DNA from: Bacteroidales bacterium
GTDB taxonomy: Bacteria > Bacteroidota > Bacteroidia > Bacteroidales > P3
Direction of reading: 5' to 3'
Assembly: GCA_016280915.1 (NCBI GenBank)
Contig: JAEEHQ010000008.1
Location: 1-34,603, forward strand
Length of the DNA stretch: 34,603 nt
A program made the translations under genes and the position numbers. Shown here in pieces: positions 8,240-16,067 of the stretch (position 1 is the first letter of the stretch; every line of letters begins with the position of its first letter). The notes beneath the pieces were generated by a model, which saw nothing but the letters and a program-made list of their open reading frames with translations, did no database searches and was not told where the DNA came from.

Positions 8240-8423
8240 CGGTTTATTTTGGTTAGACGTTTTAATATCAATTAATGGGTTTTATTTATCAAGAATTAGA
8301 TAATTAGAGAAATTGTTATTCCTTCATTTTGAATTTGATAAGAATTTGAGACCTTATTACAGGCCTTTTATAGACCCCACCAATTGTCTTTTAACTTTCA
8401 ACTATCCACTTTCATCTATAAGA

Positions 8424-9476
8424 TTACTGCGCAGCCGGTTCTTGCTGAGAGAGACAATGGAAACTACCGAGACCCCAGACGATATCGGTGGAGTCGATGC
8501 CGATGATTTCACGGTCGGGGAAACAGGCTTCGAGGATGTAGGCAGCTTCGTTGTCGGCGAGGCAGCGGTAGGTGGGGAAGATGACTTTGTTGTTGGCGAT
8601 GTAAAAGTTGGCATAGCTGGCAGGGAGCCGCTGGTTGTCGTAGAAGACCATATCTGGCATGGGAAGCTCCACGATAGTGGGCTGCTTACCATTGGCAAGG
8701 CGGCAACTATTGAGAGTCTTGAGGTTCTTCTGCAGCACATCGTAGTTTTCGTCCCAACAGTCGTCTTCTACTGCGGTGACTATAGTGTCAGGAGAGATGA
8801 AGCGACTGAGGTCATCAACGTGGCCGTCGGTGTCGTCGCCCATGATTCCGTCGCCCAACCAAATGATATTATCAACACCGTAATAGTCTCTAAGATACTC
8901 TTCTATCTGACTTTGATTCAAGTGGGGGTTTCGGTTTGGGTTGAGGAGGCAGGAGGTAGTGGTGAGGAGGTCACCACAGCCGTTCACATCGATGCTGCCG
9001 CCCTCCATGACGATGCCCGGTTGGAAGAGTTCGAGGTTGGGGTCGGTCTGTGAGAGGAACTGGTGGATGTGGAGTGGGATTTGGGTGTCGAGTTCGTAGG
9101 GGTATTTGCCGCCCCAGGCGTTGTGGTTCCAGTTGACTATTGCACGGCGGGAAGGGTCTTTGCGGTTGAGGAGGAAGGCAGGGCCGTGGTCGCGACACCA
9201 AGCGTCATTAGTGGGGAACTGGTGAAAGAAGATGTTGGACATGTTGGCACCTATCTTGATGAGGTCCTCATGCACTTGGTCTTCCATGACTTGGTCGTTG
9301 ACATTGATGTGCACTTCCTCGTCCTCGGAGAGCACCTTGATGAAGAGGTTGTAGGAGGGGAAGATTGTATTGATTTTGCCGGGCCAAGAGTCCTCATTGT
9401 GGGGATAGCTGAGCCATGTGGCTTTGTGGTGAGCCCATTCGGCGGGCATGTAGTATTGTTGTTGTTTAGGGGTCAT
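8424..9476 (-). CDS. aguA: Agmatine deiminase
   Basis: This 350-residue enzyme hydrolyses agmatine to N-carbamoylputrescine and ammonia, the first step of the two-step route from agmatine to putrescine in the cytoplasm. It belongs to the peptidyl-arginine-deiminase-like (PAD_porph) family. Visible motifs are SYPHNEDSWPGK near residue 23, WCRDHGP with Asp96, VMEGGSID near 156, GDDTDGHVDD with His219, and the nucleophile Cys341 in GSFHCLSQQEP at the very C-terminus. The length is typical. It follows aguB by 63 nt on the same strand, so the two pathway enzymes are probably one transcription unit. The protein has no signal peptide, which separates it from secreted Porphyromonas PAD. Confidence 0.93.
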   Translation of the reverse strand: MTPKQQQYYMPAEWAHHKATWLSYPHNEDSWPGKINTIFPSYNLFIKVLSEDEEVHINVNDQVMEDQVHEDLIKIGANMSNIFFHQFPTNDAWCRDHGPAFLLNRKDPSRRAIVNWNHNAWGGKYPYELDTQIPLHIHQFLSQTDPNLELFQPGIVMEGGSIDVNGCGDLLTTTSCLLNPNRNPHLNQSQIEEYLRDYYGVDNIIWLGDGIMGDDTDGHVDDLSRFISPDTIVTAVEDDCWDENYDVLQKNLKTLNSCRLANGKQPTIVELPMPDMVFYDNQRLPASYANFYIANNKVIFPTYRCLADNEAAYILEACFPDREIIGIDSTDIVWGLGSFHCLSQQEPAAQ

Positions 9477-9539
9477 GCTTTAGGTTAAGAGTGTGTTTTA
9501 TTTGAAGTTAGGGATGGTTAAAGCAATGGATGGAACTTG

Positions 9540-10409
9540 CTAAGGCTCATCGATATAGCGATTGAGAATGGGAGCATAGGAGTCGATGCGGCGGTCGCGA
9601 TAGTAGGGCCAGTGGCGGCGATAGTGGTCGCTCTGGTCGAGGTCGAGCTCTTGCACGTGGAGTGCTTCTTCTTTATGGGGGGCTTGATAGAGGATGCGGC
9701 CGAATGCATTGGTAATGAAACTGCCACCCCAAAACTGCATGCCGCCTTCCAATCCGGTGCGGTTGACGCTGATGACGGGAACCCCATTGGCAACGGCATG
9801 GCTACGCTGGATGGTTTGCCAGGCTTCATATTGCTCGCGGTTGTCCTCTTCGCTTTGGCGTACGTCCCAGCCTATGGCGGTGGGGAAGAAAAGCAATTGG
9901 GCACCCATGAGGCTGGTGATGCGGGCGGCTTCGGGGTACCACTGGTCCCAGCAGATGAGAACGCCGAGGGTAGCATAACGTGTCTTGAAGACTTTGTATC
10001 CGAGGTCGCCGGGGGTGAAATAGAATTTCTCGTAGTAGCCCGGGTCGTCGGGGATATGCATTTTGCGGTATTTGCCAAGATAGGTGCCATCGGCATCGAT
10101 GACGGCGGTGGTATTGTGGTAGAGGCCTTCGGCTCTTTTCTCAAAGAGGGAGCAGACGAGTACTACGCCCAACTCCTTGGCCAGGGCCATAAAGTGCTGG
10201 CAGGTTGGACCTTGAGGAATAGGCTCTGCGAGGAGGAAATTCTCGTAGCGTTCCTCGTCGCAAAAGTAAAGGGAGGCAAAAAGTTCTTGGAGGCAGATGA
10301 TTTGGGCACCGTCGGCGGCGAGCTGACGCACCTTGTCGGAGTAGCGTTGGATGTTCTGCTGTTTGTCGGCCACATTGGCCAGTTGGGCAATTCCCACCTT
10401 GACTTTCAT
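9540..10409 (-). CDS. aguB: N-carbamoylputrescine amidase
   Basis: This 289-residue nitrilase-superfamily enzyme converts N-carbamoylputrescine to putrescine, CO2 and ammonia, finishing the route begun by AguA. The Glu-Lys-Cys triad is complete: Glu42 in CLQELF, Lys116 in YRKMHIP and Cys153 in LICWDQWYPE. The MHIPDDPGYYEKFYFTPGD stretch after Lys116 is characteristic of this amidase rather than other nitrilases. It is the first gene of the aguB-aguA unit and has a consensus -7 box about 36 nt upstream. Putrescine feeds spermidine synthesis and the Bacteroidota envelope, but no downstream polyamine gene lies in this window. Confidence 0.93.
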   Translation of the reverse strand: MKVKVGIAQLANVADKQQNIQRYSDKVRQLAADGAQIICLQELFASLYFCDEERYENFLLAEPIPQGPTCQHFMALAKELGVVLVCSLFEKRAEGLYHNTTAVIDADGTYLGKYRKMHIPDDPGYYEKFYFTPGDLGYKVFKTRYATLGVLICWDQWYPEAARITSLMGAQLLFFPTAIGWDVRQSEEDNREQYEAWQTIQRSHAVANGVPVISVNRTGLEGGMQFWGGSFITNAFGRILYQAPHKEEALHVQELDLDQSDHYRRHWPYYRDRRIDSYAPILNRYIDEP

Positions 10410-10444
10410 GTAGATAGCAATTTAGATGGTTGATAATAATTTTG

Positions 10445-10452
10445 CAAAGATA
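10445..10452 (-). promoter_or_regulatory. -7 box (TATCTTTG) of aguBA
   Basis: The minus strand carries TATCTTTG, a perfect TAnnTTTG match, placing transcription start about 30 nt before the aguB ATG. No -33 box is evident. Confidence 0.6.
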
Positions 10453-10503
10453 CAAATATTTTTGGGATGGGGGATTTTTTTTTGAATGGGGGAGGATATG
10501 AGA

Positions 10504-10520
10504 GGGGGGGAGGGTAGGGG
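10504..10520 (+). other. G-rich tract able to form a quadruplex
   Basis: The plus strand has a run of seven G, then A, GGG, TA, GGGG, which satisfies a compact four-tract G-quadruplex pattern. It abuts the stop codon of the L,D-transpeptidase-like gene, whose mRNA would carry the C-rich complement. Whether it forms is unknown. Confidence 0.35.
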
Positions 10521-11093
10521 TTAGGCGTAGCAGTAGAGGAGGACATCCTGCTGCGACTGGAGCAGGGCATCAAGATGGGCCATGTTTTTGTCGGCCACCA
10601 TCACACATCCATGACTGCGATGGCTGGGGAGGGGAAAGATAGGTTTTTCGGGCACAGACTTGTGGCCGTGGAGGACGATGGCACGATCGCGGATGTTACT
10701 GTTGGTGAGGTCGAGGCCGTCAAGACGATAGCTGATGCCGTTTTTTCCTATGTAGCGTTCGGCAATGCGGGCATGGCCAAGGCTGCTGAGCCAGGTTTCG
10801 GGTTCGTTGCTGAAGCAAGCTGTGTCGCGACGGCTACCCTTGCATTTTTTACCTTTGCCCCGGCCGTGGGCAACTGGGCACTCAAAGATTTTTTGTTGCT
10901 GGTTGAAGTCCCAAACCCATAGACGGTTGCAGCCGGAAGGAAGTGAATAGTCGACAAGTATGCAGATTTGCTGGTTCATGCCGTGGTCGAGAATGTATTG
11001 CCAGGCGGCGTCAATTTGAGACTGGATAGGATCGGTGGCTTTGCGTCCGCGGAAAAAGATGTGGGACAGGATGAGGAGGGTGAGTGCAATCAT
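10521..11093 (-). CDS. L,D-transpeptidase-like (YkuD_2 family) protein
   Basis: This 190-residue protein has a hydrophobic N-terminal segment (residues 1-15) that should anchor or export it. The rest fits the YkuD_2 murein L,D-transpeptidase catalytic family: HGRGKG near 76, CFSNEPETWLSSLGH, GISYRLDGLD, IVLHGHKS with His142 and His144, and the active-site motif SHGC with Cys163. Members act on peptidoglycan stem peptides or lipoprotein attachment in the periplasm. In most relatives the motif is S-x-G-C followed by P; here it is followed by V. The gene lies upstream of aguBA on the same strand but the promoter at 10445 suggests separate control. Confidence 0.82.
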   Translation of the reverse strand: MIALTLLILSHIFFRGRKATDPIQSQIDAAWQYILDHGMNQQICILVDYSLPSGCNRLWVWDFNQQQKIFECPVAHGRGKGKKCKGSRRDTACFSNEPETWLSSLGHARIAERYIGKNGISYRLDGLDLTNSNIRDRAIVLHGHKSVPEKPIFPLPSHRSHGCVMVADKNMAHLDALLQSQQDVLLYCYA

Positions 11094-11226
11094 GGCGCTT
11101 GTCGGTTTTCTATTAATCGGATATTTTTCGTTTTTTTTGTAACGTAATAACTACTTTTTTATTGTTTCTATATATACTAAAAACAAGATAAATGTTAATT
11201 TTTTTCCATTATTTAGTTTTTGTTCG

Positions 11227-11234
11227 TATATTTG
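11227..11234 (+). promoter_or_regulatory. -7 box (TATATTTG) of the surface-protein operon
   Basis: TATATTTG matches TAnnTTTG. A TTTC, one mismatch from the -33 consensus, lies exactly 20 bp upstream at 11203-11206. The leader would be about 30 nt to the ATG at 11271. Confidence 0.6.
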
Positions 11235-11270
11235 CAAAAAGAATAAAAATCATTTAATAATATATGGCCT

Positions 11271-11927
11271 ATGAAAATTAAGCGTTTATCAATTCTGTTG
11301 ATACATCTTTCGCTACCGTTTTTGCTTTTTACGGGCTGTTTGAAAGATGGTGACGACACGCTCGTCCTGCCTACTCCCGACGGGAAAATCCCTTATTCCG
11401 TCGTACCCGAGCGCCTACAGGATTCTTTGCGCGACAATGGTTTTGTGATTCACGAAGGAATCAATCCTCCCACTATTGTGGGCAAATTCAGAATGTCGCC
11501 TATGGATTTGCAGTATGCCTCGGATAACTATCAAAACACTTTCTATGACCTGGTCATGACCCTGACGGGACAGTATCGTCGTGGCCGCATCAGCTACAGC
11601 GAGTCACAGGTGGATACTGTACTTGGCAAGGCAACGATGGCCAGTGTGATTGGCGAAGGTGACGATTTTACAATGTATTGCTTTCAAGATATCTCCAAAA
11701 TCAACCGTGCCGGCGACACGCTCTACACTTGCACTTCCGCCACGGTGGTTTCGGGTTCTATAAGCAAAGAAGGCATCAAAGATTGCCAGTACTCTAACAT
11801 CATCTTAGACAAATGGGCTGTGAACGACTACTACGCTTCTCAGATTCCTCCTGTCGAGACTTTCCGCATTTGGAACGACGGCGACAGCCTGGCTACCCGA
11901 ATCGGCTTCATTGAGTCCACTAAATAA
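11271..11927 (+). CDS. Lipoprotein of unknown function
   Basis: This 218-residue protein has a basic start, a hydrophobic segment and a lipobox LFTGC (Cys at about residue 23), so it should be a membrane lipoprotein. The mature part alternates beta-like strands with polar turns, and I recognise no family. It heads a tightly spaced plus-strand operon: 14 nt to the OmpA-type gene, then 23 nt and 2 nt to the following two genes, all encoding exported proteins. That context suggests an envelope role, perhaps with the OmpA-type protein. The start is supported by the -7 box about 36 nt upstream. Confidence 0.75.
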   Translation: MKIKRLSILLIHLSLPFLLFTGCLKDGDDTLVLPTPDGKIPYSVVPERLQDSLRDNGFVIHEGINPPTIVGKFRMSPMDLQYASDNYQNTFYDLVMTLTGQYRRGRISYSESQVDTVLGKATMASVIGEGDDFTMYCFQDISKINRAGDTLYTCTSATVVSGSISKEGIKDCQYSNIILDKWAVNDYYASQIPPVETFRIWNDGDSLATRIGFIESTK

Positions 11928-11941
11928 TAACAGCAAGAACT

Positions 11942-13363
11942 ATGAAACACAAGCTATTTTCGATTATAGTGATGGTGCTGGCCGGCAGCTTTGCCATGGC
12001 TCAGGCACCACAGGACAGCGTAGTTGTGAAGGACAGCACCACTCAAGCCGCCACCGTTGAAGAAGACCCCGAGGTGATTTTCCCCCGCAACCTCATCGGT
12101 GTGCGCGGAGGTGTCAACTTCTCCGACATGATTTATTCCTATGATGGTATCGACCGCTACAGCCACCACACCCAACTGCAAGGACTGGCAGGCCTCTTTG
12201 GCCATTTCCATCTGGGCAAAACCAATTTTGCCATTCGTCCGGAGGTCTCCTATGTGGGACGTGCCGATTCGTTGGATTGGCTGGACGTGCGATACAGCCT
12301 CAAGGCCCGCTATCTGGACCTCCGTCTGCCCCTCACCTACAACATCCGTTTTAAAAACAGCTGTTTCTCGCCTTACCTGATGGTGGCCCCCCAGGCCAAC
12401 ATGGCTTTTGGTGGCAAGGTTTACTATAAAGACGAGGTGGACTATCCCGAAGGCGTTTCTGCCCCCATTACCAAGGCCGACATCAACGGTTTGGACCTGA
12501 GCGTGCTGGCCGGTATTGGTTTCGACTATCTCATCCGCACCAATGGCATCCCTCTGTTGTTATCCATCGAGGCCGGCTATAACTGGGGCCTGCTGAACAC
12601 CTTTGCTCAGCGCGAGATTTTAGGCAACCCCAATGTGACCGAGAGCAACCGCTCCATCATCGGCAATCCCTTCTTTGGTGCCGAACTGTGGCGTGAGACT
12701 CGCCACAACCGTGGCATAGAGGTGGCCCTGCGTCTGGCTCTGCCTATCGACGACAGCTGGAAGAGCAAACCCAAGCCTCTGGTGCAGAAAATCGATACCG
12801 TGTTTGTGGTCAAGAACGACAGCATCACGGTTACCGACACCGTCTATATTGGCAACGACACTATCTTCCTCAACAAGCCTGTGCGTCCCATCGACCCCGA
12901 TGTGGAGTATGTAAGAAAGGATTGCTACTCGTTCTCCGAGATGTATGCTTTCTTGACTTTGGGCATCGACATCAGCGACAAGAGAATGTGTCTGTTCAAT
13001 ATCAATTTCGACTTCGACAGCTACAAGCTGCGTCCCGAATCCAAGTCCCCGCTTGACGAGGTGGCCGTGATGATGAAGGCCTTCCCAGAGATGCGCATCA
13101 AGATTATCGGTCATACCGACGACCGTGGCTCCGATGAGTACAACCTCACCCTGTCGCAGAACCGTGCCAAGTCTGTGGCCAAATACCTCAACAGCAAGGG
13201 TGTTGCCATGGACCGCATGGAGACCGAGGGCTTTGGCGAGAAGTACCCCATCGACACCAACGATACCGAAGAAGGTTGTTTCAACAACCGTCGTGTTGAG
13301 ATTGAGATACTCAATGTAGGACTGCAGCTCACCAATCCTCCCACCACGTTGGACAATGAATAA
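11942..13363 (+). CDS. Outer-membrane barrel protein with C-terminal OmpA domain
   Basis: This 473-residue protein has a signal peptide ending in AMAQ. Residues about 40-270 look like a small beta-barrel (alternating strands starting NLIGVRGGVNFSDM, with many aromatic girdle residues). A linker with repeated D-T-V units follows at about 280-310. The OmpA domain occupies about 350-457: FNINFDFDSYKLRP, GHTDDRGSDEYNLTLSQNRAKSV and NNRRVEIEI, including the Asp and Arg that bind diaminopimelate in peptidoglycan. The protein should tie the outer membrane to the wall. It is the second gene of the four-gene surface operon. Confidence 0.9.
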   Translation: MKHKLFSIIVMVLAGSFAMAQAPQDSVVVKDSTTQAATVEEDPEVIFPRNLIGVRGGVNFSDMIYSYDGIDRYSHHTQLQGLAGLFGHFHLGKTNFAIRPEVSYVGRADSLDWLDVRYSLKARYLDLRLPLTYNIRFKNSCFSPYLMVAPQANMAFGGKVYYKDEVDYPEGVSAPITKADINGLDLSVLAGIGFDYLIRTNGIPLLLSIEAGYNWGLLNTFAQREILGNPNVTESNRSIIGNPFFGAELWRETRHNRGIEVALRLALPIDDSWKSKPKPLVQKIDTVFVVKNDSITVTDTVYIGNDTIFLNKPVRPIDPDVEYVRKDCYSFSEMYAFLTLGIDISDKRMCLFNINFDFDSYKLRPESKSPLDEVAVMMKAFPEMRIKIIGHTDDRGSDEYNLTLSQNRAKSVAKYLNSKGVAMDRMETEGFGEKYPIDTNDTEEGCFNNRRVEIEILNVGLQLTNPPTTLDNE

Positions 13364-13386
13364 GAAATAACTAATAAATTATTAAT

Positions 13387-13902
13387 ATGTGTAAATCATT
13401 TTTAACAAAGACTACTGCCCTCATGCTGTTAGTGTTGTTAGGATGTGGCAGCCTGCATGCCCAACAGGCCATCACTTTTTGTGGTGGCGATGTGGCTACG
13501 CAGGCTGGAAGCCTGAGTTTCAGCGGTGGCGAGGTGGCTGTGCAGACCTCCATAGCCCCCGCCATCACGGTGGTCAACATCACCGAGTCCTTCACCGAGG
13601 GTGTCCAGCAGCCCTTCACCGAACGCGATCGCTCCCGCTATGAAGGCATTGAAACCCTCACGGTTGAGATTTCGCTTTATCCTAACCCCACTACCAAGCA
13701 TGTGGTACTGGAATGCAGCGAGCCCCAGCGGCTCACCTACACCCTGTTCAATACCAACGGACAGACCTTGAAGAAAGGCACCTACAATGGTGGACAGGAA
13801 CAAATTGACATGCAGCCTTATGCTGCCGGTAACTACATGCTGCAGGTTGCCAACGAAGACAATACGAAAATGAATGTTTATAAAATTATTAAAGCCAATT
13901 AG
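13387..13902 (+). CDS. Small secreted protein with type IX secretion C-terminal domain
   Basis: This 171-residue protein has a signal peptide ending near residue 25 (SLHAQ). The C-terminal 75 residues match the type A sorting domain of the type IX secretion system: LYPNPTTKHVVLE at about 98, TLFNTNGQTLKKG in the middle and GNYMLQVANED near the end. That domain takes cargo through the outer membrane and is cleaved when cargo is anchored. The N-terminal half has two copies of a GG-containing strand motif and ends ITESFTEGVQQPF, a plan seen in many short T9SS proteins without known function. It lies 2 nt before the next gene. Confidence 0.88.
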   Translation: MCKSFLTKTTALMLLVLLGCGSLHAQQAITFCGGDVATQAGSLSFSGGEVAVQTSIAPAITVVNITESFTEGVQQPFTERDRSRYEGIETLTVEISLYPNPTTKHVVLECSEPQRLTYTLFNTNGQTLKKGTYNGGQEQIDMQPYAAGNYMLQVANEDNTKMNVYKIIKAN

Positions 13903-13904
13903 TC

Positions 13905-15809
13905 ATGAAGAGATTATTTACCACCCTTGTCGCACTCATAGCTTTTAGTTTCACCGTCTTCGCTCAGGTGCCACAGGGATTTAATTATCAGGCTGTGGTG
14001 CGCAACACCGCTGGCCAACTTATGCAGAACCGCTCCATCAGCGTGCGTATCAGTATCCTCCGTGGGTCCGAGACTGGCACCGCTGTCTACCAGCAGGTGG
14101 GTAGCGTCAACACCAATGCCAACGGTCTGTTCACCCTCATCGTGGGCGAGAACTCCGCCGAATTTGCCAGCATCGACTGGGGCAATGGTCCCTACTATAT
14201 CCTCAGCGAGATTGACCCCCAAGGCGGTGACAACTACATCCTTTCCACCACCCAAAAGATTTTGGCTGTGCCGTATGCACACTATGCTGACTATGCCCGC
14301 CGCATTGACGACAATTTTGTCTACAACGAGCAGGATCCACGCTTCCGTGCTTGGGGCTACAACTACGACAGCCTGCAGGGTGCACCCACCCGTTTGAGCG
14401 ATTTTATCAACGACTTGGAGTTCCCCTACGACTCGCTGCAGCCCAGCATTAGCGGCGACACCCTTTTCTTTGGCGACAATAACAATACCTATGTTATACT
14501 GCCCCACTTGGGTGACGGCACAGGCACCATCACCATTCATGGCGACACCCTCTATATGGGCGACCAATATGTGATCCTGCCCAGCAACGATCCTCTTCTG
14601 CGCCTCAGCGGCGACACCCTTTACATGGGCGACCAGTATGTGGTTCTTCCCGATCCCAACATCAACATCAGCGGCGACACCCTCTACATGGGTGACCAAT
14701 ATGTTGTTCTCCCCGGCATCGAAATGCATGGCGACACCCTCTATATGGGCGACGAATATGTGGTGCTACCCCACTACATCCCCACGCTCAACGAGGTGCT
14801 TTCTGTCAACAACAACGCCTTTAACCAAATCCACAACGTCTACACTCCCACCGCTCCTTACGATGCTGTGAACAAACTCTATGTCGACTCTCTCATTGCC
14901 TTGGTCAACGCCCGCATCGACAGCCTCGACCAGGCTCTCAACGACCGCATGGACAGCATGGGCAACATCTACCAGAACATCATGGACAGCATGAGCCAGC
15001 ACATCTACAACCTCGAGCACCCCATCATCGATGGTGCCCTTCCTGGCATTTTCAGCGTGAGCGCTACCACCCGCATCAACTTCTCCAAAGGCAACCTCCA
15101 GTATCGTCCCCGTATCAAGACTTGGCGTTTTGCTGAGCACCAGTACGACCTGGCTGGCAGCGACAACAACAACGTCTACATGCAGGCCTACTGCACCTCT
15201 TGGATCGACCTCTTTGGTTATGGTACCAGCAGCTGGGATGGCGGCGCAGGCCGTTACATGCCTTATGAGACCACTACCAACAATACCGAGTATACCGAAG
15301 CCACCGACGGTAACGACCTCACCGAGTTCTACGCCAACGGCGACTGGGGGTACTACAATCCTATCATTAATGGTGGCAACCAGATGGCCACTTGGCGCAC
15401 CCTTACCTACAGCGAGTGGACTTACCTGCTGACCCAGCGTCCCAACGCTGCTCAGCTGAGAGGTATGGCTACCGTGGTGAGCACCCCCGGCTATATCATC
15501 CTCCCCGACGATTGGCAGTTGCCCGCCGGCCAGAACTTCGTCAACACCGATACCAGCTACACCACCAACGTCTATAACGCTGCCAACTGGGCCATTATGG
15601 AAGCTGCTGGTGCTGTCTTCCTGCCTGCCGCTGGTATGCGTATCGGTAGTGCCACCACCAACATCGGCACCATCGGCAACTACTGGACAGCCAGCCATGT
15701 CAACGGCACCACAGGCTATTCCTTCCACATTGGTGCTAGTGCCTGCGGTATGCAGAACACCATGACCTACTCCACCGGTTGCTCGGTGCGTGTGGTGCAT
15801 GAGTATTAA
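13905..15809 (+). CDS. Repeat-bearing surface protein with FISUMP-like C-terminal domain
   Basis: This 634-residue protein has a signal peptide ending in VFAQ. An N-terminal beta domain (about 22-130, beginning QGFNYQAVVRNTAGQ) resembles heads found on Bacteroidota fibre-like proteins. Residues about 182-289 hold five repeats based on GDTLYMGDQYVVLP. A helical, Asp/Met-rich segment at about 322-372 could form a coiled-coil stalk. The C-terminal 250 residues begin FSVSATTRINFSKGNLQY, contain DDWQLP and end NYWTAS plus a Cys-containing SVRVV stretch, which resembles FISUMP-type domains of surface proteins. No T9SS tail is visible, so the export route past the periplasm is unclear. It is the last gene of the operon and is followed by a terminator. 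Confidence 0.8.
   Translation: MKRLFTTLVALIAFSFTVFAQVPQGFNYQAVVRNTAGQLMQNRSISVRISILRGSETGTAVYQQVGSVNTNANGLFTLIVGENSAEFASIDWGNGPYYILSEIDPQGGDNYILSTTQKILAVPYAHYADYARRIDDNFVYNEQDPRFRAWGYNYDSLQGAPTRLSDFINDLEFPYDSLQPSISGDTLFFGDNNNTYVILPHLGDGTGTITIHGDTLYMGDQYVILPSNDPLLRLSGDTLYMGDQYVVLPDPNINISGDTLYMGDQYVVLPGIEMHGDTLYMGDEYVVLPHYIPTLNEVLSVNNNAFNQIHNVYTPTAPYDAVNKLYVDSLIALVNARIDSLDQALNDRMDSMGNIYQNIMDSMSQHIYNLEHPIIDGALPGIFSVSATTRINFSKGNLQYRPRIKTWRFAEHQYDLAGSDNNNVYMQAYCTSWIDLFGYGTSSWDGGAGRYMPYETTTNNTEYTEATDGNDLTEFYANGDWGYYNPIINGGNQMATWRTLTYSEWTYLLTQRPNAAQLRGMATVVSTPGYIILPDDWQLPAGQNFVNTDTSYTTNVYNAANWAIMEAAGAVFLPAAGMRIGSATTNIGTIGNYWTASHVNGTTGYSFHIGASACGMQNTMTYSTGCSVRVVHEY
14450..14772 (+). repeat. Five in-gene tandem repeats (GDTLYMGDQYVVLP type)
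   Basis: Five units start near 14450, 14539, 14606, 14670 and 14728. Units 2-5 share about 45 nt with mostly silent differences. The unit period varies (about 58-90 nt) because linkers of different length separate the cores. The repeats keep the reading frame. Confidence 0.85.
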
Positions 15810-15836
15810 AAGCAGTATATCTGATTCCGTATCTAT

Positions 15837-15868
15837 AAAAACAGCCTCCCACTCGGGGGGCTGTTTTT
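15837..15868 (+). terminator. Intrinsic terminator of the surface-protein operon
   Basis: A 14-bp stem with one G-U pair (15837-15850 with 15855-15868), a 4-nt loop and a run of T on the 3' side lies 28 nt after the stop codon. Confidence 0.8.
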
Positions 15869-15998
15869 TCTTGGTATAGGAGTTCTCGGCAATGCGTTGT
15901 CTGCATGCCCCTACTGGTTCAACTGGGGTCGAGGGTAGGTAATCCTGTCATGTGTATAAAAATGTCATCTTTTGTGTAGGAGCATCTTTTGTGCTATT

Positions 15999-16030
15999 TT
16001 TGGTGAATTTATAGTTTTTTTGTATTTTTG
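15999..16030 (+). promoter_or_regulatory. Promoter of the peroxidase-phospholipase fusion gene
   Basis: TTTG at 15999-16002, a 20-bp spacer and TATTTTTG at 16023-16030 match both Bacteroidota promoter boxes. Start of transcription near 16037 rules out the far-upstream ATG at 15972 and supports translation from 16056 or 16068. Confidence 0.7.
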
Positions 16031-16067
16031 TATAGGATTCCTATTTATTAAACTAATGTCTATTTTT

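Noticed and set aside
14766..15800. 344-codon frame antisense to the FISUMP-like gene
   Set aside because: Composition (Val, Gly, His, Asp rich) is typical of antisense shadows of C-ending codon use; no motif or start signal supports it.
15972..16067. Longer N-terminus for the peroxidase fusion from ATG 15972
   Set aside because: It lies upstream of the promoter boxes at 15999-16030 and would place extra hydrophobic residues ahead of a normal signal peptide.
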